64,000 nt of DNA from Actinomyces oris (GCF_001929375.1 NZ_MSGO01000038.1:12220-76219); one strand, 5' to 3'; shown: positions 15,268 through 26,216, counted from the stretch's first letter. Notes: a model not told the origin generated them from the letters alone. Program-made: numbers and translations.

Positions 15268-16539
15268 TTACGTCGGTGAGTGAGCCGATGAGGCGCCGGT
15301 GATCGGTTCGACGACGAGAACGGCGCCCTTAGCCTTGTCTCCCACCCGGGTCAGGATCCAGGTCTCCGACTCCTGACCGTTGAGCCTCAGCGAGGCGCGC
15401 AGGGCGTCGGGGGAGACGTCGACTCCGCGCTTGAGGATCTCCAGGCTCCCGATTCCGAGCTCGCGGCCACGGGAGCGCAGGGCCTTGAGCCGTAGCGGCA
15501 GGACCTCGGTGAGCCGGAAGGAGCGCACGAAGGGGGCGGTCGCCTCGTCGGGGAGGCGCTCTCCCGTGAGGTAGCCGATCCGGGGCCCCACCGGCCTGGC
15601 GTCCAGGGCCTGGCAGAGGTGGGCGACGAGCCCGGCGCGCACGGCGGCGCCGTCGGGAACGTGGATGATGCTGCCCAGGTCGTCGGGCGAGCCTATCGGG
15701 TCGACCTGGACCGGCGGCTGCGAGGGGTCGGAGGTGCTGGGGTCGACCAGCGTGCAGGCGCTCGCACCATCGGTCCCTGAGCGCAGGATCAGGGCGGAGC
15801 GCCCCGGCCCCTCCGGCGCCAACGGTCCGCACCAGATGGCCGCCTCGACGACGTCGCCGTCCACGCTCACCCACTGGGTGTGGGTGTCCGACGGCAGCGC
15901 GGCGTGGTCGATACCGGGAGCGACCTTGATGCCGAGGGCGGGCACGGACTCACGTAGCGCGAGCACCTGCGACAGGGCCGGCGACCACTGCTCCGGGTCG
16001 GTGATGCGCCGCCCCTCGGCGCGGCGGGCGGGGTCGGCGAAGACGGCGTCCACCCCCCGTGCGACCAGGTCGATCTCCAGGGCGTCGGCGCACTCGACGC
16101 TCGCATGGGGGAAGGGCATGAGGTTGATGGTGGCCAGGGCGGCCGTGGCCTCGTCGCGGTCGACGGCGAGCACCGGCAGGTCGAGCCCGGCCAGGGCGAC
16201 GGCGTCGCCCCCGATCCCGCAGCCCAGGTCCGCGACCTTCGACACGCCCGCGGCCGCGTAACGGGCCGCATGGTGGGCCGAGACCGTCAGCCGGGTGGCC
16301 TGCTCCAGGCCGTCGGCGGTGAAGAGCATCTGCTGGGCGAAGGGGCCGAACTTCGCTGCGGCCCGCTCGCGCAGGCGCTGCTGCGTCAGTGCGGCCGCCA
16401 CCAGAGCGGGGGAGTGGCCCTCCTCGCGCAGGGAGCGTCCCAGGGACAGGGCCTCGGAGGGGTCGTAGGGGGGCAGGGAGGACAGAAGCTCCCAGCCCTC
16501 GGGGGTCAGCAGGAGCGCGACGTGGTTCTCAGCCATCAC
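15268..16539 (-). CDS. Class I SAM-dependent methyltransferase with THUMP-like C-terminal domain
   Basis: Product of 423 aa. The methyltransferase core (about residues 95-220) has motif I VADLGCGIGGDAVALAG, an acidic ribose-binding strand VLAVDRDE and the DAVFADPARR motif IV, which resembles N-modifying enzymes acting on nucleic acid. The C-terminal part (RSFRLTEVLPLRLKALRSRGRELGIGSLEILKRGVD) matches the THUMP-like domain found with this actinobacterial family. An RNA substrate is therefore plausible but unproven. GTG 16539 is six bases after AATGAT on the minus strand. ATG 16536 is an equally possible start. It lies upstream of, and may be cotranscribed with, the ligase gene. Confidence 0.85.
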   Translation of the reverse strand: MMAENHVALLLTPEGWELLSSLPPYDPSEALSLGRSLREEGHSPALVAAALTQQRLRERAAAKFGPFAQQMLFTADGLEQATRLTVSAHHAARYAAAGVSKVADLGCGIGGDAVALAGLDLPVLAVDRDEATAALATINLMPFPHASVECADALEIDLVARGVDAVFADPARRAEGRRITDPEQWSPALSQVLALRESVPALGIKVAPGIDHAALPSDTHTQWVSVDGDVVEAAIWCGPLAPEGPGRSALILRSGTDGASACTLVDPSTSDPSQPPVQVDPIGSPDDLGSIIHVPDGAAVRAGLVAHLCQALDARPVGPRIGYLTGERLPDEATAPFVRSFRLTEVLPLRLKALRSRGRELGIGSLEILKRGVDVSPDALRASLRLNGQESETWILTRVGDKAKGAVLVVEPITGASSAHSPT

Positions 16540-16678
16540 CCCCGATCATTCCATGCAGAACCTGCCTGCGGGCGTGATGTTCACTGGGTGGAGCGCGGGG
16601 AGGCGGCGTGGGGCCTGTCGGACAGGCGAGCGGGCAGGTGGGGCGCCGTGCGTGTAGCCGTGGGTAGTGTGGTGACCG

Positions 16679-17542
16679 ATGTCCGCATGCCTGCGGAGCC
16701 GGACGGCCTTGGACGGGACGATGGATAGGGGATTGATGACTGACGAGGAACCGCAGCTCGGGGATGGCGCCGATCCCGGCACCGTCGTCGACCGCGAGGG
16801 CGCCGGTGGGGACAACCCGCTGCAGGGGTCTCGCACCACGAGCCGCTGCAGGGCCCTGCTGCGCCGTCTGGTGCGGGTCTCAGTGGTCGTCGTCGGAGTC
16901 CTGGGGCTCATCACGGCCGGGGCCAGTATCTGGGCCTGGACCGTCAGCGCCGGGCATATCGAGATCGCCGGTGGAAGCCACGGCGGCAAAGAGGCGGCCA
17001 GCGCGCCGGTGGCGATCGTCCTGGGGGCGGCCGTTCACGCCGACGGGCGGCCCTCGCCCTGGTTGGCCTACCGGCTCGATGTTGCCGCCGACCTCTACAC
17101 CAGCGGGCGTGTCGAGGCGATCCTGGTCTCCGGGGACAACCGGCGCGTCGGCTACGACGAGCCCACCGCCATGCGCGACTACCTCGTCTCCAAGGGAATC
17201 CCCCACCAGGCGATCGCCCTGGACTACGCGGGCTTCGACACCTACGACACCTGTGTGCGGGCCCGCAGGATCTTCGGGATCGAACGCGCCCTGCTCGTGA
17301 CCCAGGACTTCCACGAGCCGCGCGCGGTCGCCATCTGCCGCACGGTCGGTGTCAGCGTCGACGGCGTCGGTGACTCGCGTGCCCGTGGCGACCGCACCAC
17401 CTGGACAGTCAGCTGGGTGCGTGAGCGTCCGGCCACGATCAAGGCCGTCGTCGACGTCGTCTCCCGACGGGACCCGACCCTGGGGCGCCAAGAGACGAGT
17501 GTCGGGGAGGCCATCGCCTGGACCCGGGAGCACCGGCGCTGA
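16679..17542 (+). CDS. SanA/YdcF-like DUF218 membrane-anchored protein
   Basis: Product of up to 287 aa. One membrane helix (about residues 64-88, VRVSVVVVGVLGLITAG) follows a cytoplasmic N-terminus, leaving the DUF218 domain outside. Domain marks are PVAIVLGAAVHADGRPSPWL, EAILVSGDNRRVGYDEP with AMRDYLVSKGIP, the DYAGFDTYDTCVRA segment and ALLVTQDFHEPRAVAICR. SanA-type proteins are linked to envelope barrier function, but their reaction is unknown. TAGTGT eight bases before ATG 16679 suggests a leaderless start there. ATG 16721 or 16736 would give shorter N-termini without changing the domain. Confidence 0.82.
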   Translation: MSACLRSRTALDGTMDRGLMTDEEPQLGDGADPGTVVDREGAGGDNPLQGSRTTSRCRALLRRLVRVSVVVVGVLGLITAGASIWAWTVSAGHIEIAGGSHGGKEAASAPVAIVLGAAVHADGRPSPWLAYRLDVAADLYTSGRVEAILVSGDNRRVGYDEPTAMRDYLVSKGIPHQAIALDYAGFDTYDTCVRARRIFGIERALLVTQDFHEPRAVAICRTVGVSVDGVGDSRARGDRTTWTVSWVRERPATIKAVVDVVSRRDPTLGRQETSVGEAIAWTREHRR

Positions 17543-17579
17543 CGAGGGCTGACGCCCACGGCGAAACCGCCGCCACGCT

Positions 17580-17606
17580 TTGGCACTCGCGTTGACTGAG
17601 TGCTAA
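17580..17606 (+). promoter_or_regulatory. CIRCE element (HrcA operator)
   Basis: TTGGCACTC-N9-GAGTGCTAA, a nearly perfect match to the CIRCE consensus TTAGCACTC-N9-GAGTGCTAA with one changed base in the left arm. It lies 185 bases before groES, so heat-shock control by HrcA is expected. Confidence 0.9.
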
Positions 17607-17791
17607 TGCCGTCGTAGATTCTCCGTCAGGCGCAGCGGAGTGCTCGCCCGGTCCTGGGACGCGGGCGGGCACCTTCTGCGACTCGCACTCCTGCATCGTG
17701 CCGGACCGGCCCCCGCGACGGCGGTCGGGCACGCCTGGGGAGGGCGAACAAGCCGTTCTACTGCACGTTGAAGAGAAGGAGGAGGTCTCCA

Positions 17792-18088
17792 ATGTCGATC
17801 TCCATCAAGCCGCTCGAGGACCGTATCGTCGTCCAGGCCGCTGAGGCCGAGCAGACCACCGCATCGGGCCTGGTCATCCCCGACACCGCCAAGGAGAAGC
17901 CCCAGGAGGGCAAGGTCGTGGCCGTGGGCCCGGGCCGCGTCGATGACTCCGGCAACCGCGTGCCCGTCGACGTCGCCGAGGGTGACGTCGTCATCTACTC
18001 CAAGTACGGGGGCACCGAGGTCAGCTACGCCGGTGAGGACTACCTCATCCTGTCGGCGCGTGACGTCCTGGCGGTCGTCACCAAGTGA
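17792..18088 (+). CDS. groES: Co-chaperonin GroES
   Basis: The 98-aa heptameric lid of the GroEL folding chamber. The sequence starts [14 protein letters not shown] and shows the mobile-loop region [20 protein letters not shown], the [11 protein letters not shown] strand and the C-terminal [16 protein letters not shown] 17792 follows a strong gaaggaggagg ribosome site at about eight bases. A CIRCE site lies upstream. No groEL follows: the gene ends at a 19-bp hairpin. So the chaperonin partner must be encoded elsewhere, as is common in Actinobacteria. Confidence 0.97.
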   Translation: MSISIKPLEDRIVVQAAEAEQTTASGLVIPDTAKEKPQEGKVVAVGPGRVDDSGNRVPVDVAEGDVVIYSKYGGTEVSYAGEDYLILSARDVLAVVTK

Positions 18089-18122
18089 CTCGTTGAGGCC
18101 GTGTGCGCCGCCCGGCGCCACG

Positions 18123-18170
18123 GCACGTTGAAGGGGGAGGCGCCTTGGGGTGCCTCCCCCTTCAACGTGC
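18123..18170 (+). terminator. 19-bp perfect hairpin after groES
   Basis: Arms 18123-18141 (gcacgttgaagggggaggc) and 18152-18170 are exact reverse complements with a 10-base loop, 34 bases after the groES stop. It lies between groES and the convergent whiB gene, so it may serve both strands. Confidence 0.85.
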
Positions 18171-18265
18171 GCGTACAGTGCCTGCTGCATGTAAGCGGCA
18201 TGTCCGGACGATTGTCTTGAGCTGGGAGCGTCCGTGCTGTCGATTCCCTGAAACAGGGTGGAGCG

Positions 18266-18568
18266 TTAGGCCGGCTCGTCGGCGAAACGGCGTGCCTGCC
18301 GCTCGTAGTAAGCGCGCCGCTCCTCCTCGCTCATGCCTCCCCAGACGCCATAGGGCTCGCGAGTGCTCAGGGCGTGGTCCCGGCACTCCTCCAGGACGGG
18401 GCAGTCCTGACAAATGGCCTTTGCTCGTTCGTCGCGTCGTCGACGGGAACCGCCTCTCTCTCCTTCGGGGTGGAAGAAAACCGAGGAGTCCATGCCGAGG
18501 CAGGTCCCCCGGTACTGCCACTCCCAGAGGGTGGAGATCGGGCCGGGCAGACGCGATGAGTCGTGCAT
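18266..18568 (-). CDS. WhiB-family iron-sulfur transcriptional regulator (WhiB2/WhmD-like)
   Basis: Actinobacteria-specific 4Fe-4S regulator of 100 aa. The cluster ligands are C23, C53, C56 and C62 (GTCLGMDSSVFFHP then ICQDCPVLEEC). These are followed by the GVWGG turn in REPYGVWGGMSEEERR and a basic C-terminus RRAYYERQARR for sigma-factor/DNA contact. The order and the FFHPEGERGG segment are closest to the WhiB2/WhmD group, which controls septation and cell-cycle genes in Mycobacterium and Streptomyces. The exact subfamily is inference. The gene faces an unusually AT-rich upstream region, a likely long 5' regulatory leader. Confidence 0.92.
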   Translation of the reverse strand: MHDSSRLPGPISTLWEWQYRGTCLGMDSSVFFHPEGERGGSRRRRDERAKAICQDCPVLEECRDHALSTREPYGVWGGMSEEERRAYYERQARRFADEPA

Positions 18569-18599
18569 TGCCTCCCTTCCCTCCTTTGGATATGGCGGT

Positions 18600-20542
<1,943 letters not shown>

Positions 20543-20676
20543 GAGGCCGGTAGCCCCGTCGACCAGACAGACTCAGCACAGCACTGCCGCGCAGGGAGCC
20601 GGCCGGAGTGATCCGGCCGGCTCCCTCTGTGCCTGGGTGCCCCCGCTGGTTGTGCGGCAGGCGAGCGCGGAGGGAC

Positions 20677-21456
20677 TCAGCACATGGGGGAGTCCGGCAG
20701 GGGCCAGGCGGTCTGGGCCGGCGTCCGTGAGGGGTTGCGGCGCGCCAGCCACTCGTTGAAGGACTCCGCCCAGGTGCGGTGGGCTCGGGCCTGGAAGGCC
20801 ACGAGCTCATCGGGACCGAGCTCGGAGATCCGCGGGTGGACCGCGGCCAGGGCCTCGAGAACATCGAGTGTGGCGGCCACGTCCACCTCCGCGGTGTGCA
20901 GGGCCTCATCGACGCGCACGCCGTAGACCTCGCAGAGGTCGCCCAGGCGGCGCTTGCCGCGGCGGTAGCGATCCACGGCCCGGTCCAGGACCAGCGGGTC
21001 GGCGATGGGCCCCAGCTCGCGGCCAAGGCGCGAGCGCATCGTGGGCAGTCCGTGGCGAGCGAGCTCGGCCTCCATGAGAGTGAGGTCGTAGGAGGCGTTG
21101 AAGGCGACGACCGGGGTGCCGACCGTCATTGCCGCCACCAGGTGCTCGCTGACCTCTGCCAGCACCTCGGTCACCGGCCGTCCCTCGGCGCGGGCCCGCT
21201 CGGTGGTCACGCCGTGGACTGCGGAGGCGGCCTGGGGGATCTCCACTCCGGGATCGGCGAGCCACGTGGTCACCGACTGCGGCCGGACGCCGTCGGCCTG
21301 AGGCGCCGCCCGCCAGACGAGCGCCGCCGTGACCAGACGGTCCCCGCAAGGATCCACTCCGGTGGTCTCGGTGTCGAAGCCGAGCAGGGGGCCCAGTGGC
21401 CAGGCGGAGGGAACGGCGGCGGCGTCGGACGCGGAGGAGGAGTGCGGGGTGCTCAT
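20677..21456 (-). CDS. DnaQ-type 3'-5' exonuclease
   Basis: Product of 259 aa in the DEDD exonuclease superfamily. Exo I is GFDTETTGVDPCGDRL (Asp and Glu metal ligands), Exo II is FNASYDLTLMEAEL and the C-terminal Exo III-like block is DEALHTAEVDVAATLDVLEAL (HxAxxD order, DEDDh type). In actinobacteria this stand-alone epsilon-like protein is annotated only as an exonuclease. A proofreading or RNA/DNA-trimming role is unknown. The start at 21456 is a normal ATG with MSTPHSSSASD leading into the fold. Convergent with guaB and divergent from guaB3. Confidence 0.88.
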   Translation of the reverse strand: MSTPHSSSASDAAAVPSAWPLGPLLGFDTETTGVDPCGDRLVTAALVWRAAPQADGVRPQSVTTWLADPGVEIPQAASAVHGVTTERARAEGRPVTEVLAEVSEHLVAAMTVGTPVVAFNASYDLTLMEAELARHGLPTMRSRLGRELGPIADPLVLDRAVDRYRRGKRRLGDLCEVYGVRVDEALHTAEVDVAATLDVLEALAAVHPRISELGPDELVAFQARAHRTWAESFNEWLARRNPSRTPAQTAWPLPDSPMC

Positions 21457-21582
21457 GGGGCCAGCATGCCACCGGGGTACGACATCAATGCGCCGGCGCC
21501 AGTGTGCCCTGGCCTGCCTCTGGCGCCAGCGTGCACGTGGCCGCCCCGCCGGTCGCTCCGGTGGATACCGGACCGGTCCCAC

Positions 21583-21588
21583 TAGGAT
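21583..21588 (+). promoter_or_regulatory. -10 box TAGGAT for leaderless guaB3
   Basis: TAGGAT ends six bases before ATG 21595 with no ribosome site between, so the guaB3 message probably begins at the start codon. Confidence 0.55.
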
Positions 21589-21594
21589 CAGGCC

Positions 21595-22719
21595 ATGAGC
21601 ACAGAGGTCGAGATCGGACGCTCCAAGCGTGCCCTGCGCGCCTACTCCTTCGACGACATCGCCCTGGTGCCGGCGCGTCGCACTCGAGACACCTCCGAGG
21701 TGCGCGTGGGCTGGCAGATCGACGCCTACCACGTGGACCTGCCGGTCATGGCCTCCCCCATGGACTCGGTGATGAGCCCCGAGACCGCCATCATGGTGGG
21801 ACGTCTGGGCGGGATCGGCGTGCTGGACCTGGAGGGGCTGTGGACCCGCTACGAGGACCCCGCCGAAGCCCTCGAGCGCATCCGCCGGGCCGATCCGTCC
21901 CGGGCCACCAGCGTCCTGCAGGAGGTCTACCGCGCTCCGGTCAGACCCGAGCTCATCACTGAGCGGCTCACCCAGATCCGTGCCTCCGGCGTCGTCGTCG
22001 CCGGGCGGCTCAGCCCCGCCCAGACGCAGCGCCACTGGCGCACCGTGGTCGAGGCCGGCGTGGACCTCATGGTCATCCGCGGCTCCTTCGTGTCGGCCGA
22101 GCACGTCTCGGGATCCGTCGAGCCCCTCAACCTCAAGCGCTTCATCTACGAGCTCGACGTGCCCGTGGTCGTCGGCGGGGTGACCACCTACACCGCCGCC
22201 CTCCACCTCATGCGCACTGGCGCGGCCGGGGTCCTCGTGGGACAGGGCGGCGGTGCCTCCTCCTCCGTGCGCCAGGTCCTGGGGCTGCACATGCCCATGG
22301 CCACCGCCGTGGCCGACGTCGCCGGGGCCCGGCGCGACTACCTCGATGAGTCCGGGGGCCGCTACGTCCACGTCATCGCCGACGGCTCGGTGGGCAACTC
22401 CGGCGACGTCGTCAAGGCCATCGCCTGCGGCGCGGACGCCGTCATGCTCGGGGCCGCCCTGGCCCGGGCCGAGGAGGCGCCCGGCGGCGGCTACCACTGG
22501 GGCGCCGAGGCCCGCCATGAGCGCCTGCCGCGGGGATTCCGCAGCCATGTGGGCACGGTCGGCACCATGGCCGAGATCCTCAACGGCCCCTCCGACCGCG
22601 CCGACGGCACGCTCAACCTCATGGGCGCCCTGCGCCGCACCCTGGCCACCACCGGTTATGCGGACGTCAAGGAGCTCCAGCGGGTCGAGGTCGTCCTGGC
22701 GCCCTACACCGGTTCTTGA
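21595..22719 (+). CDS. guaB3: GuaB3-family IMP dehydrogenase-related protein
   Basis: A 374-aa TIM-barrel relative of IMPDH, characteristic of Actinobacteria. It keeps YSFDDIALVPARRTRD, the phosphate-site segment ADGSVGNSGDVVKAIACGADAV and MLGAALARAEE. It lacks CBS domains, and the catalytic Cys loop is replaced by GGGASSSVRQVLG. Homologues are annotated GuaB1/GuaB3. Some relatives act on GMP, but none of that can be decided here. It should not be expected to act as ordinary IMPDH without the Cys. A leaderless start is likely. A weak hairpin followed by TTTT (22728-22747) ends it. Confidence 0.9.
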   Translation: MSTEVEIGRSKRALRAYSFDDIALVPARRTRDTSEVRVGWQIDAYHVDLPVMASPMDSVMSPETAIMVGRLGGIGVLDLEGLWTRYEDPAEALERIRRADPSRATSVLQEVYRAPVRPELITERLTQIRASGVVVAGRLSPAQTQRHWRTVVEAGVDLMVIRGSFVSAEHVSGSVEPLNLKRFIYELDVPVVVGGVTTYTAALHLMRTGAAGVLVGQGGGASSSVRQVLGLHMPMATAVADVAGARRDYLDESGGRYVHVIADGSVGNSGDVVKAIACGADAVMLGAALARAEEAPGGGYHWGAEARHERLPRGFRSHVGTVGTMAEILNGPSDRADGTLNLMGALRRTLATTGYADVKELQRVEVVLAPYTGS

Positions 22720-22727
22720 GAGTGCCT

Positions 22728-22747
22728 CCACGACAAACCGTGGTTTT
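22728..22747 (+). terminator. Short hairpin with T-run after guaB3
   Basis: ccacg-acaaac-cgtgg followed by tttt, nine bases after the guaB3 stop. The stem is short, so termination efficiency is doubtful. Confidence 0.45.
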
Positions 22748-22884
22748 GAGGGGTGGAACAGTGCAACTGAGCCGTGATCTCGGGTAGTCTCAGCCAGGAC
22801 GGCAGCCATCGCGCTGCTCACACCGGCGCGGGGCGTGATTCGGTTCCCGCACCGTTAGACCCCACATGTCACAAGGAGCTTCAC

Positions 22885-23151
22885 ATGGCCCAGGTCACCG
22901 CCACCATCGCTTCCAAGGTCGGTCTGCACGCCCGTCCCGCCGCCACCTTCGTCAAGGCCGTCGCCGAGAAGGGCGTCCCAGTCACCATCGCCAAGGAGGG
23001 CGGCGCTGCGGTTGACGCCTCCTCCATCCTCGGTGTGATGACTCTGGGCGCAGGCTTCGGCGACGTCGTCACCCTGGCCTCCGACGCCGACGGCGCCGAG
23101 GCGGCCCTCGAGGACCTCAAGGCCCTCCTGGAGACCGACCTGGACGCCTGA
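22885..23151 (+). CDS. ptsH: Phosphocarrier protein HPr of the PEP:sugar phosphotransferase system
   Basis: The 88-aa phospho-relay protein that accepts phosphate from enzyme I and passes it to enzyme IIA units. The phosphorylated His15 sits in KVGLHARPAATF, and the regulatory-site region has Ser46 in VDASSILGVM. Length and both sites match the family. ATG 22885 is preceded by aaggag. The gene stands alone: ptsI is not adjacent. A TAGTCT box near 22793 may be its -10 element, giving a leader of about 80 bases. A 13-bp hairpin follows. Confidence 0.96.
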   Translation: MAQVTATIASKVGLHARPAATFVKAVAEKGVPVTIAKEGGAAVDASSILGVMTLGAGFGDVVTLASDADGAEAALEDLKALLETDLDA

Positions 23152-23165
23152 GAACAGGTCCAGTC

Positions 23166-23202
23166 GACGGGGGCGCGCTCCACTGCGGGGCGCGCCCCCG
23201 TC
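23166..23202 (+). terminator. 13-bp hairpin after ptsH
   Basis: gacgggggcgcgc (23166-23178) pairs exactly with 23190-23202 across an 11-base loop, 14 bases after the ptsH stop. Confidence 0.8.
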
Positions 23203-23311
23203 GTTCCTTCGCGGACAGCGACGCCACCGGTGCACCACCCGGCCGCCGGCCGGGCCGCAGAGGCTTCGCCCCGAGCCCGTGGGGCCCGTCCCGGGCTGAG
23301 CGGTCCCGTCC

Positions 23312-24001
23312 TCAGCCCTGTCCCGCTGGGGGCAGCGGGACATACCACTCGACGCCGGTCAGGAGCATACGGGTGTTCGCGTCTCCCTCCCAGCTGACGC
23401 CGATGCCGTGTTCCTGGAGGATCGGGATGACGACGGTCCTCATCAGCGTGACGGTCATGGTGTCGTAGAGCTCCTCGCGCCGGGAGTCGTCCAGGGCCTT
23501 GTACGCCTCCTTGCTGATGTGAGCGGGCCAGAAGATACCGAAGCTGAGGTAGGTGCTGCCGCTCTCCACGAGGCGCTCGGTGTCCTGCTGGTGGAAGAAC
23601 ACGTACCCCAGGTCGTCCTGGCCGCCCTCGATCTCCGCGTGTCCGCAGTTGTTGCAGCAGGCGAAATCCTGCTCCGCGACGACGTGGGCCCTCCGCAGTG
23701 CCTCGAAGGCGCGGTCCAGCCTGGTGGCGGGCACGTCCCCGAATCCCGCCTGCTGGGTGCGGCGCGCATCGATGAGGTACTGGGCGATGGCGCGGCTCTG
23801 CTCGTCGGACAGCGTACCGTCGCCCTCGTCCTCCACTGCGCAGGCGATCTCGAAGGCGTGGTCGTTGATGCAGTCATTCCCGCGCACGAGCTGCATCCAG
23901 ATGAGGTCGCGGATGTACTCCTCGAGCTCGGGGCCAACCACACCCCCGAGCAGCTCGTCGGGGATTCTCAGTCCGTCGGGCTGGGCGTTCAGATCGAGCA
24001 T
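23312..24001 (-). CDS. DUF6891 family protein of unknown function
   Basis: A 229-aa soluble protein starting at ATG 24001, seven bases after TAGGGT on the minus strand (leaderless). The family marks visible are EEYIRDLIWMQLVRGND, the paired-Cys segment DFACCNNCGHAEI, GYVFFHQQDTERLV and the C-terminal GDANTRMLLTGVEW. The CCNNC-type cluster could bind metal, but that is a guess. No enzymatic motif or partner gene is seen. I recognise the family, not its role. Confidence 0.75.
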   Translation of the reverse strand: MLDLNAQPDGLRIPDELLGGVVGPELEEYIRDLIWMQLVRGNDCINDHAFEIACAVEDEGDGTLSDEQSRAIAQYLIDARRTQQAGFGDVPATRLDRAFEALRRAHVVAEQDFACCNNCGHAEIEGGQDDLGYVFFHQQDTERLVESGSTYLSFGIFWPAHISKEAYKALDDSRREELYDTMTVTLMRTVVIPILQEHGIGVSWEGDANTRMLLTGVEWYVPLPPAGQG

Positions 24002-24179
24002 GGTCGAGACCCTAGCAAACACCACCGACGACAAGGGGCCTGGCGGCACTGCCCGGTCCTGGATGCGGGCGTGACGACGGCGCCGTCGCAACGGGAGGCT
24101 GCGGCGACGCCGTCGATCGGATGGGATGTGATGGGCAGGCGGCCCTCACTGGTGCTGGCCCAGTGCGGCCCCGCCAGTC

Positions 24180-24410
24180 TCAGCCCTGCTCGCCTCCGGA
24201 GGGGTTCGGCTTGATCCACCACCACAGACCCATGCCCGCGGCAATGGCCAGCAGACCCAGGCCCGACCACAGGTTGGCGTTGATACCTCCGGTCTTGTCC
24301 ATCTCCTCGGCACTGTTGAACAGGACCGAGCACGCCACCAGGTAGAGGCCGATGAGCCCCAGAGCACCGGTGATGACCGCCCGGATGTCCGTGAGTGAAC
24401 GATTGCTCAT
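24180..24410 (-). CDS. Small two-helix membrane protein downstream of the symporter
   Basis: A 76-aa protein with two hydrophobic segments (about residues 11-30, ITGALGLIGLYLVACSVLF, and 46-66, WSGLGLLAIAAGMGLWWWI). A short loop MDKTGGINANL and a charged tail complete it. It starts 30 bases after the stop of the sodium/solute symporter on the same strand and was therefore probably made with it. I know of no defined function. A small accessory subunit of the transporter is the simplest idea. The ribosome site gaaggagaacactc before ATG 24410 is strong. Confidence 0.7.
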   Translation of the reverse strand: MSNRSLTDIRAVITGALGLIGLYLVACSVLFNSAEEMDKTGGINANLWSGLGLLAIAAGMGLWWWIKPNPSGGEQG

Positions 24411-24440
24411 GAGTGTTCTCCTTCGTGTATCCGGCCGTAT

Positions 24441-26183
24441 CTAGTGGAAGATGCTGTTGAGTGCGATGACCATGACCCCGGCGATGATCCCCAGCGGGAT
24501 CGGACGGCGGTACCAGGGCAGCTCGTGCAGGTGCGGGTCGGTGCGCTCGCTCTTGGGGGTCAGGGCGTAGACGAAGCCCTTGAGCTCGGAGTCGGGCTTC
24601 GGCTCAGTGGCCAGGGAGACCAGTACCGTGATGACGACGTCGACGGTGAAGGCCACGCCCGCCGCCAGAAAGGCGCCGCCCTGCCCCGGCATGACCAGGT
24701 GCTTGGTCCAGATGAGGATGTTGACCGCCAGGGCGCTCAGGGTTCCACCGATGAGGCCGATCCAACCGGCATGCGGAGTGGCCCGCTTCCAGAACATCCC
24801 GATGATGAAGGTTGCGAACAGCGGCGCGTTGAACATCGAGAACAGCGTCTGGAGGTAGTCCATGAGGTTGGAGTAGCTCGACGCGATGATCGCGGTGAGG
24901 ATCGCGACCACCGAGGCCGTCAGGGTCGAGAGCTTGCCGACCATGAGGTAGTGGGCGTCGTCGGCGTCCTTCTTGAGGTAGTGCTGGTAGATGTCCACGC
25001 CCCACACGGTGTTGAAGGCGGAGATGTTCGCCGCCATGCCCGCCATGAAGGAGGCCAGCAGACCCGTGATCGCCAGACCCAGCAGCCCGTTGGGCAGCAG
25101 GTCGCGCATGAGGTAGAGGACCGCGTCGTTGTACTGGTAGGGCGTGTTGGCCCCGGACTTGAGCAGCTGGACCTCCCTGACCATGACACCGGCGACCATG
25201 CCCGGGACGATGACGAGGAAGGGCACGAACATCTTGACGAAGGTGCCGATGATCGGGGTCGACTGGGCCGAGGAGATCGAGTCCGAGGCCATGGCCCGCT
25301 GCACCTCGACGAAGTTCGTCGTCCAGTAGCCGAAGGACAGCACGAACCCCAGACCGAAGACCAGGCCGATCACCGACATGATGTCGGAGCCGAAGCCGGA
25401 GATCGAGTTGCCGGGCCAGGAGTGCAGCTGCTGAGCCGCGACCTGGGCGGCCTTGGCAGCATTGTGAGGGTAGGTGGCCTCGGCGGCTTCGGTGATCTTG
25501 CCGGTCAGGCCCTGCCAGCCGCCCACGCGGTGCAGTCCGATGAGGGTCAGGGGCAGCAGGGCGGCCACAATGACGAAGAACTGGAGGACCTCGTTGTAGA
25601 TCGCCGCGGAGAGCCCACCCATGGTGATGTAGGAGAAGACGATGACGGCGGCCACGATGAGCCCCACCCACAGGGGCCATCCCAGCAGCCAGTTCATGAT
25701 CTTGCCCAGCAGGTACAGGTTGATACCGGCGATGAGCAGCTGGGCCAGAGCGAAGCTGAGCGCGTTGACCAGGTGCGCGGCAGTGCCGTAGCGCTTGAGC
25801 ATGAACTCGGGCACCGAGCGCACCTTGGAGCCGTAGTAGAAGGGCATCATGACCAGGCCCAGGAAGATCATGGCCGGGACCGCGCCGATCCAGAAGTAGT
25901 GGAAGGTCGGCATGCCGTACTGGGCGCCGTTGGCGGACATCCCCATGATCTCGACGGCGCCGAGGTTCGCCGAGACGAAGGCGATACCGGTCACCCAGGC
26001 CGGCAGGGATCGACCCGAGGTGAGGAATCCGTCGGATGTGGCCGCCTTGGCTCGGGCGATGAGCCCGACGCCGATGACGAAGGCGAAGTAGATCGCGATG
26101 GGGATGTAGTCGTACCAGCGTGCGGCGATGAGTGTGCCGGATGACGCTGACGAGGCTGACAGAGCGTTCAGCGTGGAGGACAT
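24441..26183 (-). CDS. Sodium/solute symporter, SGLT-like (SSS family)
   Basis: A 580-aa membrane carrier of the LeuT-fold SSS family that couples sodium entry to solute uptake. Visible are GRSLPAWVTGIAFVSANLGA (start of the core bundle), MGMSANGAQYGMPTFHYFW, FMLKRYGTAAHLVNA, FSYITMGGLSAAIYNEVLQF and GLLASFMAGMAANISAFNTVWGVDIY. These closely follow the Vibrio galactose symporter and animal SGLT/SMIT proteins, so a sugar or polyol substrate (galactose, glucose or inositol) is more likely than an amino acid or acetate. Fourteen helices are expected from length. It is followed by a 76-aa membrane protein and preceded by an inverted repeat at 26217-26232. Confidence 0.88.
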   Translation of the reverse strand: MSSTLNALSASSASSGTLIAARWYDYIPIAIYFAFVIGVGLIARAKAATSDGFLTSGRSLPAWVTGIAFVSANLGAVEIMGMSANGAQYGMPTFHYFWIGAVPAMIFLGLVMMPFYYGSKVRSVPEFMLKRYGTAAHLVNALSFALAQLLIAGINLYLLGKIMNWLLGWPLWVGLIVAAVIVFSYITMGGLSAAIYNEVLQFFVIVAALLPLTLIGLHRVGGWQGLTGKITEAAEATYPHNAAKAAQVAAQQLHSWPGNSISGFGSDIMSVIGLVFGLGFVLSFGYWTTNFVEVQRAMASDSISSAQSTPIIGTFVKMFVPFLVIVPGMVAGVMVREVQLLKSGANTPYQYNDAVLYLMRDLLPNGLLGLAITGLLASFMAGMAANISAFNTVWGVDIYQHYLKKDADDAHYLMVGKLSTLTASVVAILTAIIASSYSNLMDYLQTLFSMFNAPLFATFIIGMFWKRATPHAGWIGLIGGTLSALAVNILIWTKHLVMPGQGGAFLAAGVAFTVDVVITVLVSLATEPKPDSELKGFVYALTPKSERTDPHLHELPWYRRPIPLGIIAGVMVIALNSIFH

Positions 26184-26216
26184 CGGTGTACCTCTCGGGG
26201 GATCTGTTGCAGGTGA

